Below are positions 1 to 9,998 of a stretch of 64,000 nt of DNA, in pieces. The notes under the pieces are model-generated. The model did not search any database, was not told the origin of the DNA, and was given only the letters and a program-made list of their open reading frames with translations. The first letter of the stretch is position 1. Every line of letters begins with the position of its first letter. The DNA is from Lactarius indigo (lineage: Eukaryota; Basidiomycota; Agaricomycetes; Russulales; Russulaceae): the NCBI GenBank assembly GCA_025766275.1, contig JAFKAC010000046.1:392747-456746 (forward strand), given 5' to 3'. Made by a program: the position numbers and the translations under genes.

Positions 1-2043
1 CGAGCATTTCTCTGTCGTAAATCTCGTAATTGCGTTCTTCTTTGCTCATGGACTGTGAGCGGTACGCAATAGGATGCCAGAGACCGTCCGGGTATTTCTG
101 AGTTAAAATACCGCCAGTAGCAAATCCTGAAGCATCTACCTCGACTCTAGTTGGAAGGTTCGGATCGTAGACTCTAAGAATAGGTTCTTGTACGAAACGT
201 TCCTTCAATAGGTCAAAGGCTTTCTGCTGCTCAGACTGCCAGATCCAAGGAGTGTCTTTCTTAGTAAGGTCATGAAGGGGGCGGGCGATAGCCGCAAAGT
301 CCTTGATGAACCTTCTATAGAAATTGGCGAACCCGATAAATGCTCTTACTTCTTTGAGCGTAGTCGGGGTCGGCCACTCCTTTACTGCAGAGACCTTGCC
401 AGGGTCCATCTGCACTTCTCCGGGACGGATAATCATCCCGAGATACTCCATTTCTTGCTTTTCAAAATCGCACTTCTCAGGCTTGAGATAGAGGTCGTAT
501 TGCTCTAACCTTGTCAACACCTCGCGTACTATCTTGCGATGGTGTTTGAGGTTATTGCTATAGATGAGAATATCATCCATATACACGGCGACCTCTCCTT
601 GTGCGATAAGATCGGCAAAGACGGCGTTCATTAAGGCTTGGAAAGTGGCGGGGCTATTAGTCATGCTGAAGTACATGACTTTTGGTTCGTATAGACCTCT
701 ATTGGTGACAATAGCACCTTTCCATTCATCGCCTTCTTTGATGCGGATATTATGATATCCCCATCGAACGTCGAATTTAGTGAAGTATTGAGCTCCCTTA
801 AGCCTGTTGATAATGTCGGCAGCGAGTGGAAGTGGATATCGGTTCTTAATGGTAATTTTATTAAGACGCCGATAGTCTTGGACCAGACAGAGCTTGCCGT
901 CCTTTTTCTTGATGAAGAATACAGGAGATGCCATAGGTGACTTAGATGGCACTAGATATCCTTTCCCTATATGTTCATCCAAGAATTTGTCCAATTCTAC
1001 TTGCTCGCTAGGTGACATGGGATACATTTTAACCTTCCAGTGCTTGACTGCATCTGGTTCTAGGTCTATGGCATGGTCCCATGGCTGATGCTCAGGGAGT
1101 CTCTGGGATTCTTCCTCAGAGAATACTTTTGCGAAGTCACGATAGTGCTCGGGGACCATCTCTTCGAAAGTTTTCTTAGGTTTGGAGGTTATCGCTTTCT
1201 CGGCAATCTGCTGAGAATATGTGAAACCAGCCAAACAGAAAACTTCATCAGAAACTGTGTCCAACACTTTCTCCGCAAGGAGACGGCGGCGTTCCATACG
1301 GTTTGCCATAATGCGCGTCACCTCTATCTCTATCTCCGGTGCGGCTATTTCAGCGCTGGAGTTGAGACGCATAGTGCCTTCCTGCCAATCTATGTGTGGA
1401 TTCCGATGTCTAAGCCAGGGCAGTCCCAATATAACTCGTTCTGGGCCTAGTGAAGTGACCATAAAGTCGAACTTTTCTGCACTAGGACCGACTTTAAGAA
1501 CGAGTGTTACTTTGTGGGTAATACTGCCGGCTTCATTGAGCGTCCCATCTATATTATATAGGGTGATGGGATGCTCCAACGGAACCTGCAACATTTTGTG
1601 GCGGTCAGCGTACTTTTTGTCCAGGAACAACGAGGTTGCTCCGGAGTCTACCATGGCTGCTACTTTTACAGTACGATGACGTCCTTGTAATTCAACAGAA
1701 ATATGAAAATGAGATCTGCTATCTTTTGTTTCGGGAATAATACATGAAGAAAGCGCTGCATCAGAAGTCATCACTTGCGGTGCTGCTACAAATTGTGGAG
1801 CAATCGGAACACTAATACTATTGTTCATCTCCGAGGCAGATGTAGATGTAGAATCAGAACAGGAAGCCGAGACATCACTACTATCAACGTTACAGGCAGA
1901 AACAAAGTGGTACGTAGGAATTACAGATTGGCCCGAGTCCGAAACGAGGCGAGATCGTAGGCATATCTTACAACTACACGAGGCCGAGTCAACCGTATCT
2001 GTTTTACAGGGGGAGTCCGCAGCTATGACTGCCCCTGGATCTA
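1..2043 (-). CDS. gypsy 1 pol: protease, reverse transcriptase and start of RNase H (partial)
   Basis: One minus-strand frame stays open from the gag stop region to the left edge, about 680 codons. It holds an aspartic protease with DSGATS (DSG codons at 1640-1648), then a reverse transcriptase with the YPLP block, a YMDD-type active site (VYMDDI near 574-586) and NFYRRFI, then the start of RNase H with VDASG. This is the protease-RT-RNase H order of Ty3/gypsy polyproteins; integrase should lie beyond the left edge. No independent start codon is needed, because the frame is -1 relative to gag and overlaps its end, so it is probably made as a Gag-Pol fusion by frameshifting. The stretch before the protease is Cys/Ser-rich and unassigned. 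Confidence 0.85.
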
Positions 2044-3267
2044 AAAAGCCGCCTTTAGAGCGTTGATTTGCTCTTGTTGGGCTGTGAGCGCCGCCAGTAA
2101 CTTTGCCACGTCTGCCTGGGACGTATTGGCTTTGGGCGGTGCGGGATTGCTTGTTTGGGCGGTGGAAGCTGCCGACTGACTGGAAGAAGGTTGGGAGGGG
2201 GTCTCCTCACTACTGGCCGCGGCTTTCGCTTTGGCGGGTTTCCCCATGAATTTGAGCATGCAGACGGGTGCCCGATGTCCGACTTTTTGACAATGGTGGC
2301 ACACGTCGCGTTCGTGGTTTCCATCCTTCTTTGAGTGGTCCTTAGAACCACACCCGTAACACTTGCCTTGCATGTGTTTTTGATAGTCTTGCCTGGTCTT
2401 CCCGCTGGATGCGGGCTTGCTCGTGCCGGATCCCTGCTGGCGCGATGCGTCAACTTGCATCGCGTCTGGATCGGACGGCTTGCCTGCAGGCAGGATTGAC
2501 TGGCTAGACGAACCGCCCTTCTTCTCCGAGTCCCTCTGTCTCAGTCGCTGATCTAGCGATTGTGAGACCTGCTTGAGGTCGTCGAAGTCGACATGGGCCT
2601 TGTCCGTCAAGGCTAAGGCATCTTTTACACGGTCCGAGAGACCGTCGTAAAAGCGGGTGCGGAGGTCTGCTTTTGACCATCCAGTCTGTCCAGAGTACTG
2701 TTCGAACACGGATCGGTACTCTGCAACCGATCCGCGGCCCTGCTTTGTCTTCTTCAGCTGCTCCCTCGCTGTCTCAGTAGTGTCGAGGGGCGAGAACCGC
2801 CGGTTAAACTCTTTGACGAATTCGTCCCAAGAGCTACCGAACGGAATATTGTTTGACTGAAGTTGTTCAAGGTAAGGGAGAGCCCATGACTTGGCTTCCC
2901 CTTCCATAAGGTTAAGAACCGCCATAATCCAGCGGTCTTCTGCCCGGAAGTACATGCCCTGGGCCAGGTCCCAGGTATTCATAGCGTCCTGCTGTGAGCC
3001 TGCCCAATTATGGAAGGCTGCAAGGAAGTGACAGGCATCTGTAGAGTTGCCTTTCCCATCCCATGCTTTGGGACGGGCCACTACTTCCTTGTGTTTGGCA
3101 CTGGGCTTGGCCGCGGTTGCTGAAACCTGTGCGGTCAAGTCCGTGACCTTTTGTGTAAGAATGCCGACTACTTGGCCTAAGTTGCTTATTAGGCGCAAGC
3201 AGTCGTTGAGAGTTGGGGGCGGAGCAGGAGCTGTAGGTGTGGGTGGAGCGGCGGCGGCAGCGGACAT
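2041..3267 (-). CDS. gypsy 1 gag (capsid and nucleocapsid)
   Basis: A 408-residue Gag-like protein. The middle has the helical retrotransposon Gag (capsid) signature, with EAKSWA and FVKEFNRRF at about residues 120-160. The C-terminal third holds a canonical CCHC zinc knuckle, CHHCQKVGHRAPVC (C-x2-C-x4-H-x4-C). A preceding CYGCGSKDH is a degenerate first knuckle whose last Cys is displaced. Capsid packages element RNA and the knuckle binds it. The frame is open upstream of the ATG to about 3534 without another ATG, and an N-terminal Gag-like segment sits upstream in another frame. The true start is therefore uncertain and 3267 is simply the first ATG. Confidence 0.8.
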   Translation of the reverse strand: MSAAAAAPPTPTAPAPPPTLNDCLRLISNLGQVVGILTQKVTDLTAQVSATAAKPSAKHKEVVARPKAWDGKGNSTDACHFLAAFHNWAGSQQDAMNTWDLAQGMYFRAEDRWIMAVLNLMEGEAKSWALPYLEQLQSNNIPFGSSWDEFVKEFNRRFSPLDTTETAREQLKKTKQGRGSVAEYRSVFEQYSGQTGWSKADLRTRFYDGLSDRVKDALALTDKAHVDFDDLKQVSQSLDQRLRQRDSEKKGGSSSQSILPAGKPSDPDAMQVDASRQQGSGTSKPASSGKTRQDYQKHMQGKCYGCGSKDHSKKDGNHERDVCHHCQKVGHRAPVCMLKFMGKPAKAKAAASSEETPSQPSSSQSAASTAQTSNPAPPKANTSQADVAKLLAALTAQQEQINALKAAF

Positions 3268-3403
3268 CTTATCTAACTCGTCTTGTCTCTTTCGTTCCTC
3301 GTACTTTTTAATCGACTCCCGTCTGTCTTCGATGAGGCGAAGCTGTTCGTCTTCGTCGAAGTCGTCCCAGTTGTCAAAGTTCTTGATCCACTCTTTTTCT
3401 TCT

Positions 3404-4075
3404 TTAGAGAGGATCGTTCTGTACTTGGATGTTACTCCTGTGGGATACTGAGCTTGTGCCTGAGCTGCTCTCTGTTTCCCTTTGGGAGCTATCGTGGGAG
3501 TGGACGGATGGGGGAGGAGAAAGTTCGGGGATTAGTGCTGCTGCGAAGGCGATCAGCTGAGGGACGGTGAAAGGGGTGCCGGCAACAAGGCCGAATGCTC
3601 CGTGAAGTTCTAGGAGGGCGAATCGAAAATCTCTGTCGTAATAGATGGCGCGGACGTATGCTTCCGCGTCGTTCTGGGGTTCGCCTTCTAGAGAAAACCT
3701 GTAGTGAACTTCTTCACCAGCAAAAACTTCTTGCTGATAAACTACAGGGGGTTCTTGGGGGTCGTCAACGAGTGTCTCGTTGGAGGAGGAATGCGCCGAG
3801 TGGTAAGAGTGCTCCGAAGCTGCTGTGGGAGTAGGAGATGCAAAACGGGGTGAAGGGATTGGATCGGTGGACGATCGATCTGCTCCCTGAACGTGTAGCG
3901 ATGCCGAAGCAGAGGCTAAATTGGGAGTGAAATAAGAACGTGGGGGTGACGGGGGCGCTGGGACAGGGAGAACGGTTTCCTGTCTCCTCCGGAAGATACG
4001 TTGAAGACGTTGACGAACGTTCGCAAATATGCGAGGCAGTTTGGAAAGTGAAAGGTGGTATAATATGACGACGTG
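3404..4075 (-). other. ATG-less open frame, probable Gag N-terminal segment of gypsy 1
   Basis: About 224 minus-strand codons without a stop, between the TAA at 4076-4078 and a TAA at 3404-3406. The translation ends in a plausible folded segment (for example VHYRFSLEGEPQNDAEAYV and LELHGAFGLVAGTPF) after a Pro/Ser/Thr-rich stretch. It overlaps the upstream open part of the gag frame (3406-3531), which is +1 relative to it. I see no ATG. This may be the N-terminal half of Gag separated by a frameshift mutation or a programmed +1 shift, or joined by an intron I did not resolve. No known domain was recognised. Confidence 0.4.
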
Positions 4076-4792
4076 TTACGACGACCGCGAAACGCTAAGT
4101 CGAAGGTGATTGGAGAGTCCGATCAAGCAAGACCAATACACAGTGATGTTTCACACTGCGCGAGGCTGCGGCGATAACGGAACACTCAGGAATGGGGTAA
4201 GGAAATGTGTAGAGCCACAAGGCTGTCTGCCTCAGTCTTCTCGACCTGTTGGCTGCCTCTCACGCCGAAGCGCTCTCAAACTTTTCTGTTTACTTCGTGT
4301 ACAGCTGTCGCAGGCTAGGCCTGGCAGGCTTCTCTTCCACTTGCAGCTTATCTGGCGTGGTGACCAGTTCTGCAAGCAGTACCCAGGAACTTTACTGATG
4401 ACCAGATAAAGTCCTATAGGCAAGCACAATCTATGCCGATTTTACGGACACTAGAGTTGTACCAAGATAGCGCAGATTCTGCGTACGAAGGTCCACAGGC
4501 AAAGAGTGAGGTGGATAACACAAGGGACTTGTGGTCGTCAACCACCTAGAAGGATAAAAGGAAAACGCCGGTAAACAAGAGTGAAGAGGCGTGTGAAAAG
4601 GAACTTGTCCTAATGTAGCGGTATGACTTATCGCGACAACTAGACCAAGAAAAGGGTAAGTGAACTGAACTGGTGTACACCCAAGCCTAGCACGGAGACA
4701 AGTCACGTGCCGAACGTACAGTCACTGCGGAGATTATGCACGCGTGAGGACTTTATACAAGTCCAAAGGCAAGGTGATCACGCAGTGGCACG
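4076..4792 (-). other. gypsy 1 untranslated leader, no gene seen
   Basis: About 700 bases between the candidate LTR/primer region and the Gag-like frames. Short ORFs exist on both strands, but none has recognisable motifs. It is best read as the 5' leader of the element. Confidence 0.4.
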
Positions 4793-4899
4793 CTGAGTGG
4801 AGAACCAAGAGGACAAGTTAACATTGGAGAAGAGTAAGGGAAGTACAAGGGAATACGTACCTGAGTGGAGAACCAAGAGGACAAGTTGGTTCCACTCAG
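4793..4899 (-). repeat. 27-bp direct repeat plus hairpin in the gypsy 1 5' LTR/leader
   Basis: A 27-bp sequence beginning CTGAGTGGAGAACCAAG occurs at 4793-4819 and again at 4861-4887. The second copy is followed by TGGTTCCACTCAG (4887-4899), the inverse of its start, so 4861-4899 can fold into a hairpin. On the minus strand a TATATAAA box (4915-4922) lies just upstream of the hairpin. The outer repeat copy is complementary to the first hairpin arm. This is the same arrangement (TATA, hairpin, repeated arm near the LTR end) as in the intact gypsy element, and could be a self-priming primer-binding site. Confidence 0.45.
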
Positions 4900-5374
4900 G
4901 ACGTTACATGAGGGTTTATATACTATGCTGCGGCTGAGTTCGAATTACTACGGAACCTTGTTACTAAAGGTACATGTAATAGTAATGAGTCAGACGCTGA
5001 CGCGTCGTGTCTAATAATAGCGTTATCTATTGTGCTGACTGATGCATAGTCATCAACGCTGACAGAACGGTGACGTGTCCTTATCTTTATGAGTCATAAC
5101 CCTATAACAACGTAGTCTAGAACTATCTAGAATGTTCCCTGCTTATCGTCCAATGAGAAACTATAGTGCTTAATGAGGTAACATCCAATGAGGAAGTTAC
5201 TGTCCCAGGGTCACGTGCTTGTAGGTGCACATGTTGGCATCATGTGACTAACCATCTTATCATATCTAATGATAAGGACTTGGATGTTTGAGCGCAACGT
5301 TGGAGTCTCGTATCTCCACCAAATAAATCCGTAAAAATACAGAAAAATAAGGTGAAAATAGAGCGTCCGTGACA
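4825..5374 (-). repeat. candidate 5' LTR of gypsy 1
   Basis: The right end (5374) is supported by a TG start on the minus strand and by interruption of the copia pol frame. The left end (4825, + strand TGG...) is only the nearest TG/CA boundary next to the putative primer site. The resulting length of 550 bp is similar to the 519-bp LTR of the other gypsy element. The partner LTR lies outside the window, so the boundaries cannot be confirmed here. Confidence 0.4.
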
Positions 5375-8300
5375 TCCAGGAGTTGTCGCAGGAAAATGGC
5401 TTCGTGAGCAGCGTTGTGTAGAGCCATGTATTCAGCGTAGCAAGAGGAGTCGGCGACAGTCGCTTGTTTCCGCGAAGACCAGGAGACCATTCCCGCGCCT
5501 AAGGTAAAGCAATAACCTCCCACGGAGCGGCTGGTGTCCACGCAGTTAGCGTAGTCAGAATCGGAGTACCCCGAGAGATTTAAGGAATTTCGCCCGCCGA
5601 GTGTAAGTGTGTGGAGTCGCGTGCTTTTCAGGTAGCGCAGGACCCGGACAGCGGCGGTCCAGTGCTCGGGTCGATAGCAGTCCATGAAGGACGCTAAGCG
5701 TCCCATGGCATAGGCTATGTCCGGTCTAGTAGCGACAGCAAGGTACATTAAGCTTCCCACCAGCGCGCGGTAAGGAGTCCGCTCCATCCATTCTGAGATG
5801 TCAGGGGGTGTAGGCAAGCTTTTGTCCGGTCTACGCAGTTGGAGCCCAGCTACCATTGGAGTGTCGACAGAATGCGCGTCGGTTTGGTTGTACTGTTCTA
5901 CCAGGCGATCTATTTTGGCGGTCTGAGAAAGGCAGAGCAGGCGGTTCGGGCGATCTCGAGTGATGGCAATTCCAAGGGCGAACTTCACTGGTCCGAGATC
6001 GGATATGTCCCATTGAGCTCTAAGTTGCTCTTTGAACCAGAGGTTTTCGCTTGGGGAAGAGGCAGCCGAAATGATGTCGTCGACGTGAAGGGCAAAGATG
6101 ATGGTACCGGAATTACTTTGTCGACGATACACGCACCATTCGCACGCGACCCGCTCGAACCCCCAGGAAGTCATTGCTCTGTGGAAGGTCTGGTTCCATA
6201 TCCGACTAGCCTGCTTCATACCGTAGATACTCTTCATCAACTGCATGACCCAGTCCTCCTTCCCGGGTGCCTCGAAACCTTCTGGTTGTTCCATGAACAT
6301 GGTTTCGTCGTCAGGCAGAACCCCGTGGAGGAAAGCGGTTTTGATGTCGAATTGCTGTAGGTCCCAGTCGTGTGTCGCGGCAATATGCATGATTGTGCGG
6401 AATGATTCCAGGCGGACCGTGGGCGCAGTGGTTTTGTCATAGTCGATACCCCAGCGCTGCGCATATCCCTTCGCCACGTAACGGACTTTGTAGCGTACTA
6501 CCTTGCCTGTATCGTCCCGCTTTCGCTTGCACACGAGTTTCCCCTTCAGGGGACGATGGCCATGGGGCACCTGTTTGCGAGGTACGAGGACGAAGACCTT
6601 CAGGTCTTCAAGGCTCTTCAGCTCGTCCCGACCCCCGGCGATCCAGAATTCTCGCTCGGGTGAGGCGAGCGCTTGGGCCCATGTTGGCTCATCGTCGCCT
6701 TCCAGGACGGGCTCTAACGACCCATCGCTTAAGGACGCGAGGGCCTCATCAACTGTTAGGGCGATATCCTCGAAATGTAGGTCAGCGTGGAATAGATCAT
6801 GGGTATCTCGTACGTCGGAGTACTCTGTGATGATGGCTAGCGCATGGTCATGTGGGGCACGTGTTCTCTCCTCCTGGCGGCGAGCCGCGGACTGGCGCAC
6901 CTCAGAGATTGCGGTGGCCAGGCGGTGACCGTGGTGTAGGCCGTCATTCGTGGTAGCGCGAGCTGAAGGCACAGGAATCCTTGAAGTACGACGCAAAGGG
7001 GGTGGATGTGAGGGGGGGGAAGGCGGGGGGGGGGTCAAGGGGGAAGGGGGTGTCATTGGTCGGTTTTGATGGGGAGGGGACGTTACGCTTGTCGTATTGA
7101 TGTTGTTTGCGGTTGTTGGATTGCCATTGACGTTGTTTGATGTTGCGGACGTGACGTTATTTGAGTTGACGTTGTTCTGTTTGTGTGTAGTATCGTAAGG
7201 GGATGAGTAATCAGGGTAAGGGTTATCTACTGGGAATGAGGAGAAGGGGGAGTCATTACGTTCAGTAAGGGGTTCGTTCGGAACAGGACCGGAGTAGTCC
7301 CAAGAAGGGGAAGGAAGCATAGGTAAGGCGCCGAGTATCGTGCCAGGTAATAGGGGGGAAGGTACACTATCGAGATGTTCAGTAAAGGAGACGTGATAGG
7401 AATTGAAGATGCGAGAGGAAGACGGATCCCAAAGGCGGTATGCCTTGGCGTGGGGTGCGTATCCAATGAGGACGCAAGGAGTGGACCGTTGGTAAATTTT
7501 GGGCATCGCCGGTGTATGCAAAGCGAAGGCGCGGCACCCGATCTCCTTCAGGTGTGACAAGGAAGGCTTCTTGCCAAACCAGAGCTCGTAAGGGGTTTTG
7601 CCGTCGTTGGCCGTGGCGGCCGTGAGCGTGGTGAGGTATGCTGCGGTAGCGCAGAATTCGTCCCAAAGAAACGCAGGTGCGTTGCAGGCCAGGCGCATGG
7701 CTCGCGCCTTTCCTAGCAGTGTTCTGTGAAGGCGTTCCGCCCTTCCATTATGCGCAGACGTATAGGGGGCGGTTCGTTGATGGTCGATGCCCTCTGCATT
7801 GCACCAGTTGCGCACGTTTTCGGAAACGAGTTCGCCATTGTCAGAGACGAGGATCCGGAGCTTCTCGCCGGTCTGAACAGTGACTGCCTTGTGCCAAATT
7901 TGGATTGCTTCGCAAGCATCGGACTTTGAGCGCAGGGGAATGCTCCACACATAACCGGAAAAGTCATCGATTACGTTCATAGAGTAAAGCTTTCCATTCC
8001 GCGAAGCCACAGCCATTGGTCCGCACAAATCCACATACACTCTTCCGAGTCTCGTCCCGGCCTTACTCCCTTCACGCGCCTTCGGAATCGACGAGCGCGT
8101 CTGTTTCCCGAGTGTGCAGTGATCACATTTGGGAGGGAGCGAGGAGAGGTCTATGGGCATACCTTCGGACACCTTGTTTTTCGCCATCTCCACAATCGTT
8201 CGAGCGTTGCAGTGCCCGAGGCGGCGGTGCCAAGTTTCGATGTCCGGCACCTTGGTGTATAGGGCGGCTGGTGGGTCCGGTGCTTTCCTGTGCTGCACGG

Positions 8301-8925
8301 AGGGCGTCTGCATTGTCAAGATATACAGGCGCTTGCTGGCGGACAGCGTGCCGCGCACAAGGACTGTGTTGCTCTTATTAGTCACCCAGCAGCACGAGGA
8401 ATTGAAGTGAGTTGTATAATCTCTGCTCGTGTTCAGAGCGAGGATGGAGATCAGCCTCACGGAGGAAGCCGGTATGTAGAGCGCATTTGTGAGCTTCAGC
8501 TTGTGCCCCCCGGCGATGCACAGTTCGATGTCGCCAACTCCTGTAGCGTACACCGCAGACCCTCCCAATCCCTTGACCGGATGTTGTGGGATGGCCCTCA
8601 AAGTTTTGAAGTCCAAAGCTTCCGGGGAGATGTGGCAGGTGGCGCCGGTGTCGAGGATGAAGGGCAGGTCCGAACGCGACATTGTGCAGCGACCAGCCAT
8701 GTATGCTGACGGCGATGCTTGCGGGGGGTTGTAGTTGGCAGCGCGCTCATACCAGTTGACAGAGGCGCGTGCGTCGTCCGTAGTGGCAAGCATGGCGAGG
8801 TACTCCTCCTCGTCATAAGCCTGCAAAGGGATATTCCCGTTGCCTGGTACGACTGCTAGCGCAGTATTCGTGGCGGGGGTGACCGGCGGCGGCGGGGCAG
8901 TGACGGGGGAGGTGTCCGGGACCAT
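5266..8925 (-). CDS. copia pol polyprotein (truncated by nested insertion)
   Basis: A 1219-residue frame. Protease has LDTGATCHIS (residues 91-100). The GAG-pre-integrase zinc finger has WHRRLGH...CDHC. Integrase core motifs include VYVDLCGP, VSDNGE and HNGRAERLHR. A Pro/Asn-rich linker follows, then a reverse transcriptase with FDIKTAFLHG and LHVDDII in place of YVDD, then RNase H with GYSDSDYANC and a KQATVADSSCYAEYMAL block. The normal C-terminal part of RNase H is missing: the last ~36 codons (5266-5374) are translated from the gypsy 1 LTR. The frame continues upstream of the first ATG to the gag TGA (9028-9030) in the same frame as gag, so Gag-Pol would form by TGA readthrough, or the TGA is a mutation. 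Confidence 0.9.
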   Translation of the reverse strand: MVPDTSPVTAPPPPVTPATNTALAVVPGNGNIPLQAYDEEEYLAMLATTDDARASVNWYERAANYNPPQASPSAYMAGRCTMSRSDLPFILDTGATCHISPEALDFKTLRAIPQHPVKGLGGSAVYATGVGDIELCIAGGHKLKLTNALYIPASSVRLISILALNTSRDYTTHFNSSCCWVTNKSNTVLVRGTLSASKRLYILTMQTPSVQHRKAPDPPAALYTKVPDIETWHRRLGHCNARTIVEMAKNKVSEGMPIDLSSLPPKCDHCTLGKQTRSSIPKAREGSKAGTRLGRVYVDLCGPMAVASRNGKLYSMNVIDDFSGYVWSIPLRSKSDACEAIQIWHKAVTVQTGEKLRILVSDNGELVSENVRNWCNAEGIDHQRTAPYTSAHNGRAERLHRTLLGKARAMRLACNAPAFLWDEFCATAAYLTTLTAATANDGKTPYELWFGKKPSLSHLKEIGCRAFALHTPAMPKIYQRSTPCVLIGYAPHAKAYRLWDPSSSRIFNSYHVSFTEHLDSVPSPLLPGTILGALPMLPSPSWDYSGPVPNEPLTERNDSPFSSFPVDNPYPDYSSPYDTTHKQNNVNSNNVTSATSNNVNGNPTTANNINTTSVTSPPHQNRPMTPPSPLTPPPPSPPSHPPPLRRTSRIPVPSARATTNDGLHHGHRLATAISEVRQSAARRQEERTRAPHDHALAIITEYSDVRDTHDLFHADLHFEDIALTVDEALASLSDGSLEPVLEGDDEPTWAQALASPEREFWIAGGRDELKSLEDLKVFVLVPRKQVPHGHRPLKGKLVCKRKRDDTGKVVRYKVRYVAKGYAQRWGIDYDKTTAPTVRLESFRTIMHIAATHDWDLQQFDIKTAFLHGVLPDDETMFMEQPEGFEAPGKEDWVMQLMKSIYGMKQASRIWNQTFHRAMTSWGFERVACEWCVYRRQSNSGTIIFALHVDDIISAASSPSENLWFKEQLRAQWDISDLGPVKFALGIAITRDRPNRLLCLSQTAKIDRLVEQYNQTDAHSVDTPMVAGLQLRRPDKSLPTPPDISEWMERTPYRALVGSLMYLAVATRPDIAYAMGRLASFMDCYRPEHWTAAVRVLRYLKSTRLHTLTLGGRNSLNLSGYSDSDYANCVDTSRSVGGYCFTLGAGMVSWSSRKQATVADSSCYAEYMALHNAAHEAIFLRQLLDVTDALFSPYFSVFLRIYLVEIRDSNVALKHPSPYH

Positions 8926-9027
8926 CAGGTACCGCTTCCCGTTGATGGTGAAAGAAGTCGCGTTCGCAGGTGTGTTTGCTGACGCCGCAGCCGCCGACGC
9001 GGGTGCTTGTGCGACGTTGGCGGTCTG

Positions 9028-9987
9028 TCAGTTGGCGTTGCGGTTACCGCGGGTTTTCCCGGCAGCAGCCTTCTGGGCGGCGTGCGCTTCTTCGATTGTT
9101 TTACCGGCCATGTTTCCCCCGGGCGCGATGCAGAATTCGACTCGGTGGTTGGTACGCTTGCAGTTAGCGCATATCGGCTTCGTTGGCTTTGCGACGGCGG
9201 CTAGCGCTGTACTGGCAGAAGAGGTGGAGACCCCTTTCCTTTCACGATGTAGAAGGAGTTGCTCCTCCCTACGGACACAGTTTTTGATATCCGTAGATGT
9301 GATGGTGGGGCTCGACTCAAGTAGTTCGTTGATGGTGGATTGAAGTTGTGGGTTGGACTTGAGAGCATTGATGATGAAGATTATTTTGAGTTTGTCGTCG
9401 TCCAATTTTCCCATTTTCACGAACCTATCGTGCAAGCGGTCGATGGCCTCCAGCGTGCCGCTCAGGTTCAACGGGGAGTCGAAGTTGAAGCGAATGTCGA
9501 GGGCTTCCCGTATGATGTGGACTTGTGCGTGCATGCCGAGGAACTCGTGCATCTTGTGCAAGGCTTCGTAGACGTCATGCGCTACCGTGAGGTGACTAGC
9601 GATGTCGTACTCGGCATTGGCGACGTGCTCGAGGATGAACCCGCGAAGGGCACAGTCGCTGACCTTCCAGTTGATGGCCGCCCTGGGGTGGAGTACCGGA
9701 TCGGGGCAAGGGAAAGAACCATTGAGATAACCGGAGAAAAGACGCTGATCAGCAACAAGTACCAATCGGCGATTCCATTCGCGCCAATTGGATTGCAGGC
9801 GATCGAGGATCAAGTCTTTCGGCCAGGCCGAGTCGGCAATGAATGCCTGTGGGCTGACGAAGACGTCATCGGCGGGGCCACCCGAGGATGCGCCCCCAGA
9901 GGTCCCCCCAGAAGTGTTTGCTGGGGCTCCTCCAGAGCCCACCGCGCCTGTCGTCCCAGAGGCAGAGCCGGGGTTTGCAGGTGACAT
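9028..9987 (-). CDS. copia gag
   Basis: A 319-residue protein with a Gly/Ala/Ser-rich N-terminus, a copia-type capsid region (about residues 45-240, including LILDRLQSNWREWNRR and LHKMHEFLGMHA) and a CCHC knuckle, CANCKRTNHRVEFC, near the C-terminus. It forms the virus-like particle of the retroelement. The ATG at 9987 is the first in the frame and fits the expected length. Only a TGA followed by C separates it from pol in the same frame. Many copia elements encode Gag and Pol as one frame, so this single stop is notable. Confidence 0.85.
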   Translation of the reverse strand: MSPANPGSASGTTGAVGSGGAPANTSGGTSGGASSGGPADDVFVSPQAFIADSAWPKDLILDRLQSNWREWNRRLVLVADQRLFSGYLNGSFPCPDPVLHPRAAINWKVSDCALRGFILEHVANAEYDIASHLTVAHDVYEALHKMHEFLGMHAQVHIIREALDIRFNFDSPLNLSGTLEAIDRLHDRFVKMGKLDDDKLKIIFIINALKSNPQLQSTINELLESSPTITSTDIKNCVRREEQLLLHRERKGVSTSSASTALAAVAKPTKPICANCKRTNHRVEFCIAPGGNMAGKTIEEAHAAQKAAAGKTRGNRNAN

Positions 9988-9998
9988 GATATCAAGTT

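Larger units (their letters stand above)
1..5374 (-). mobile_element. Ty3/gypsy LTR retrotransposon 1, left part outside the window
   Basis: A minus-strand gypsy-type element in the order LTR (right), leader, gag, protease-RT-RNase H, running off the left edge. Its right boundary is taken at 5374: there the minus strand reads TGTCACGGACG, a TG start that resembles the TGTCACG start of the second gypsy LTR in this window. The copia polymerase frame to the right stops being copia-like exactly at this point, so the element is inserted into the copia pol gene. The 3' LTR, integrase and the left target-site copy cannot be seen. Gag and pol are mostly open, but the gag N-terminal part lies in a different frame from the rest. 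Confidence 0.8.

Noticed and set aside
4793..4887. 27-bp direct repeats as a CRISPR-like array
   Set aside because: There are only two copies with a 41-nt gap, in a eukaryotic retroelement; no array and no cas genes.
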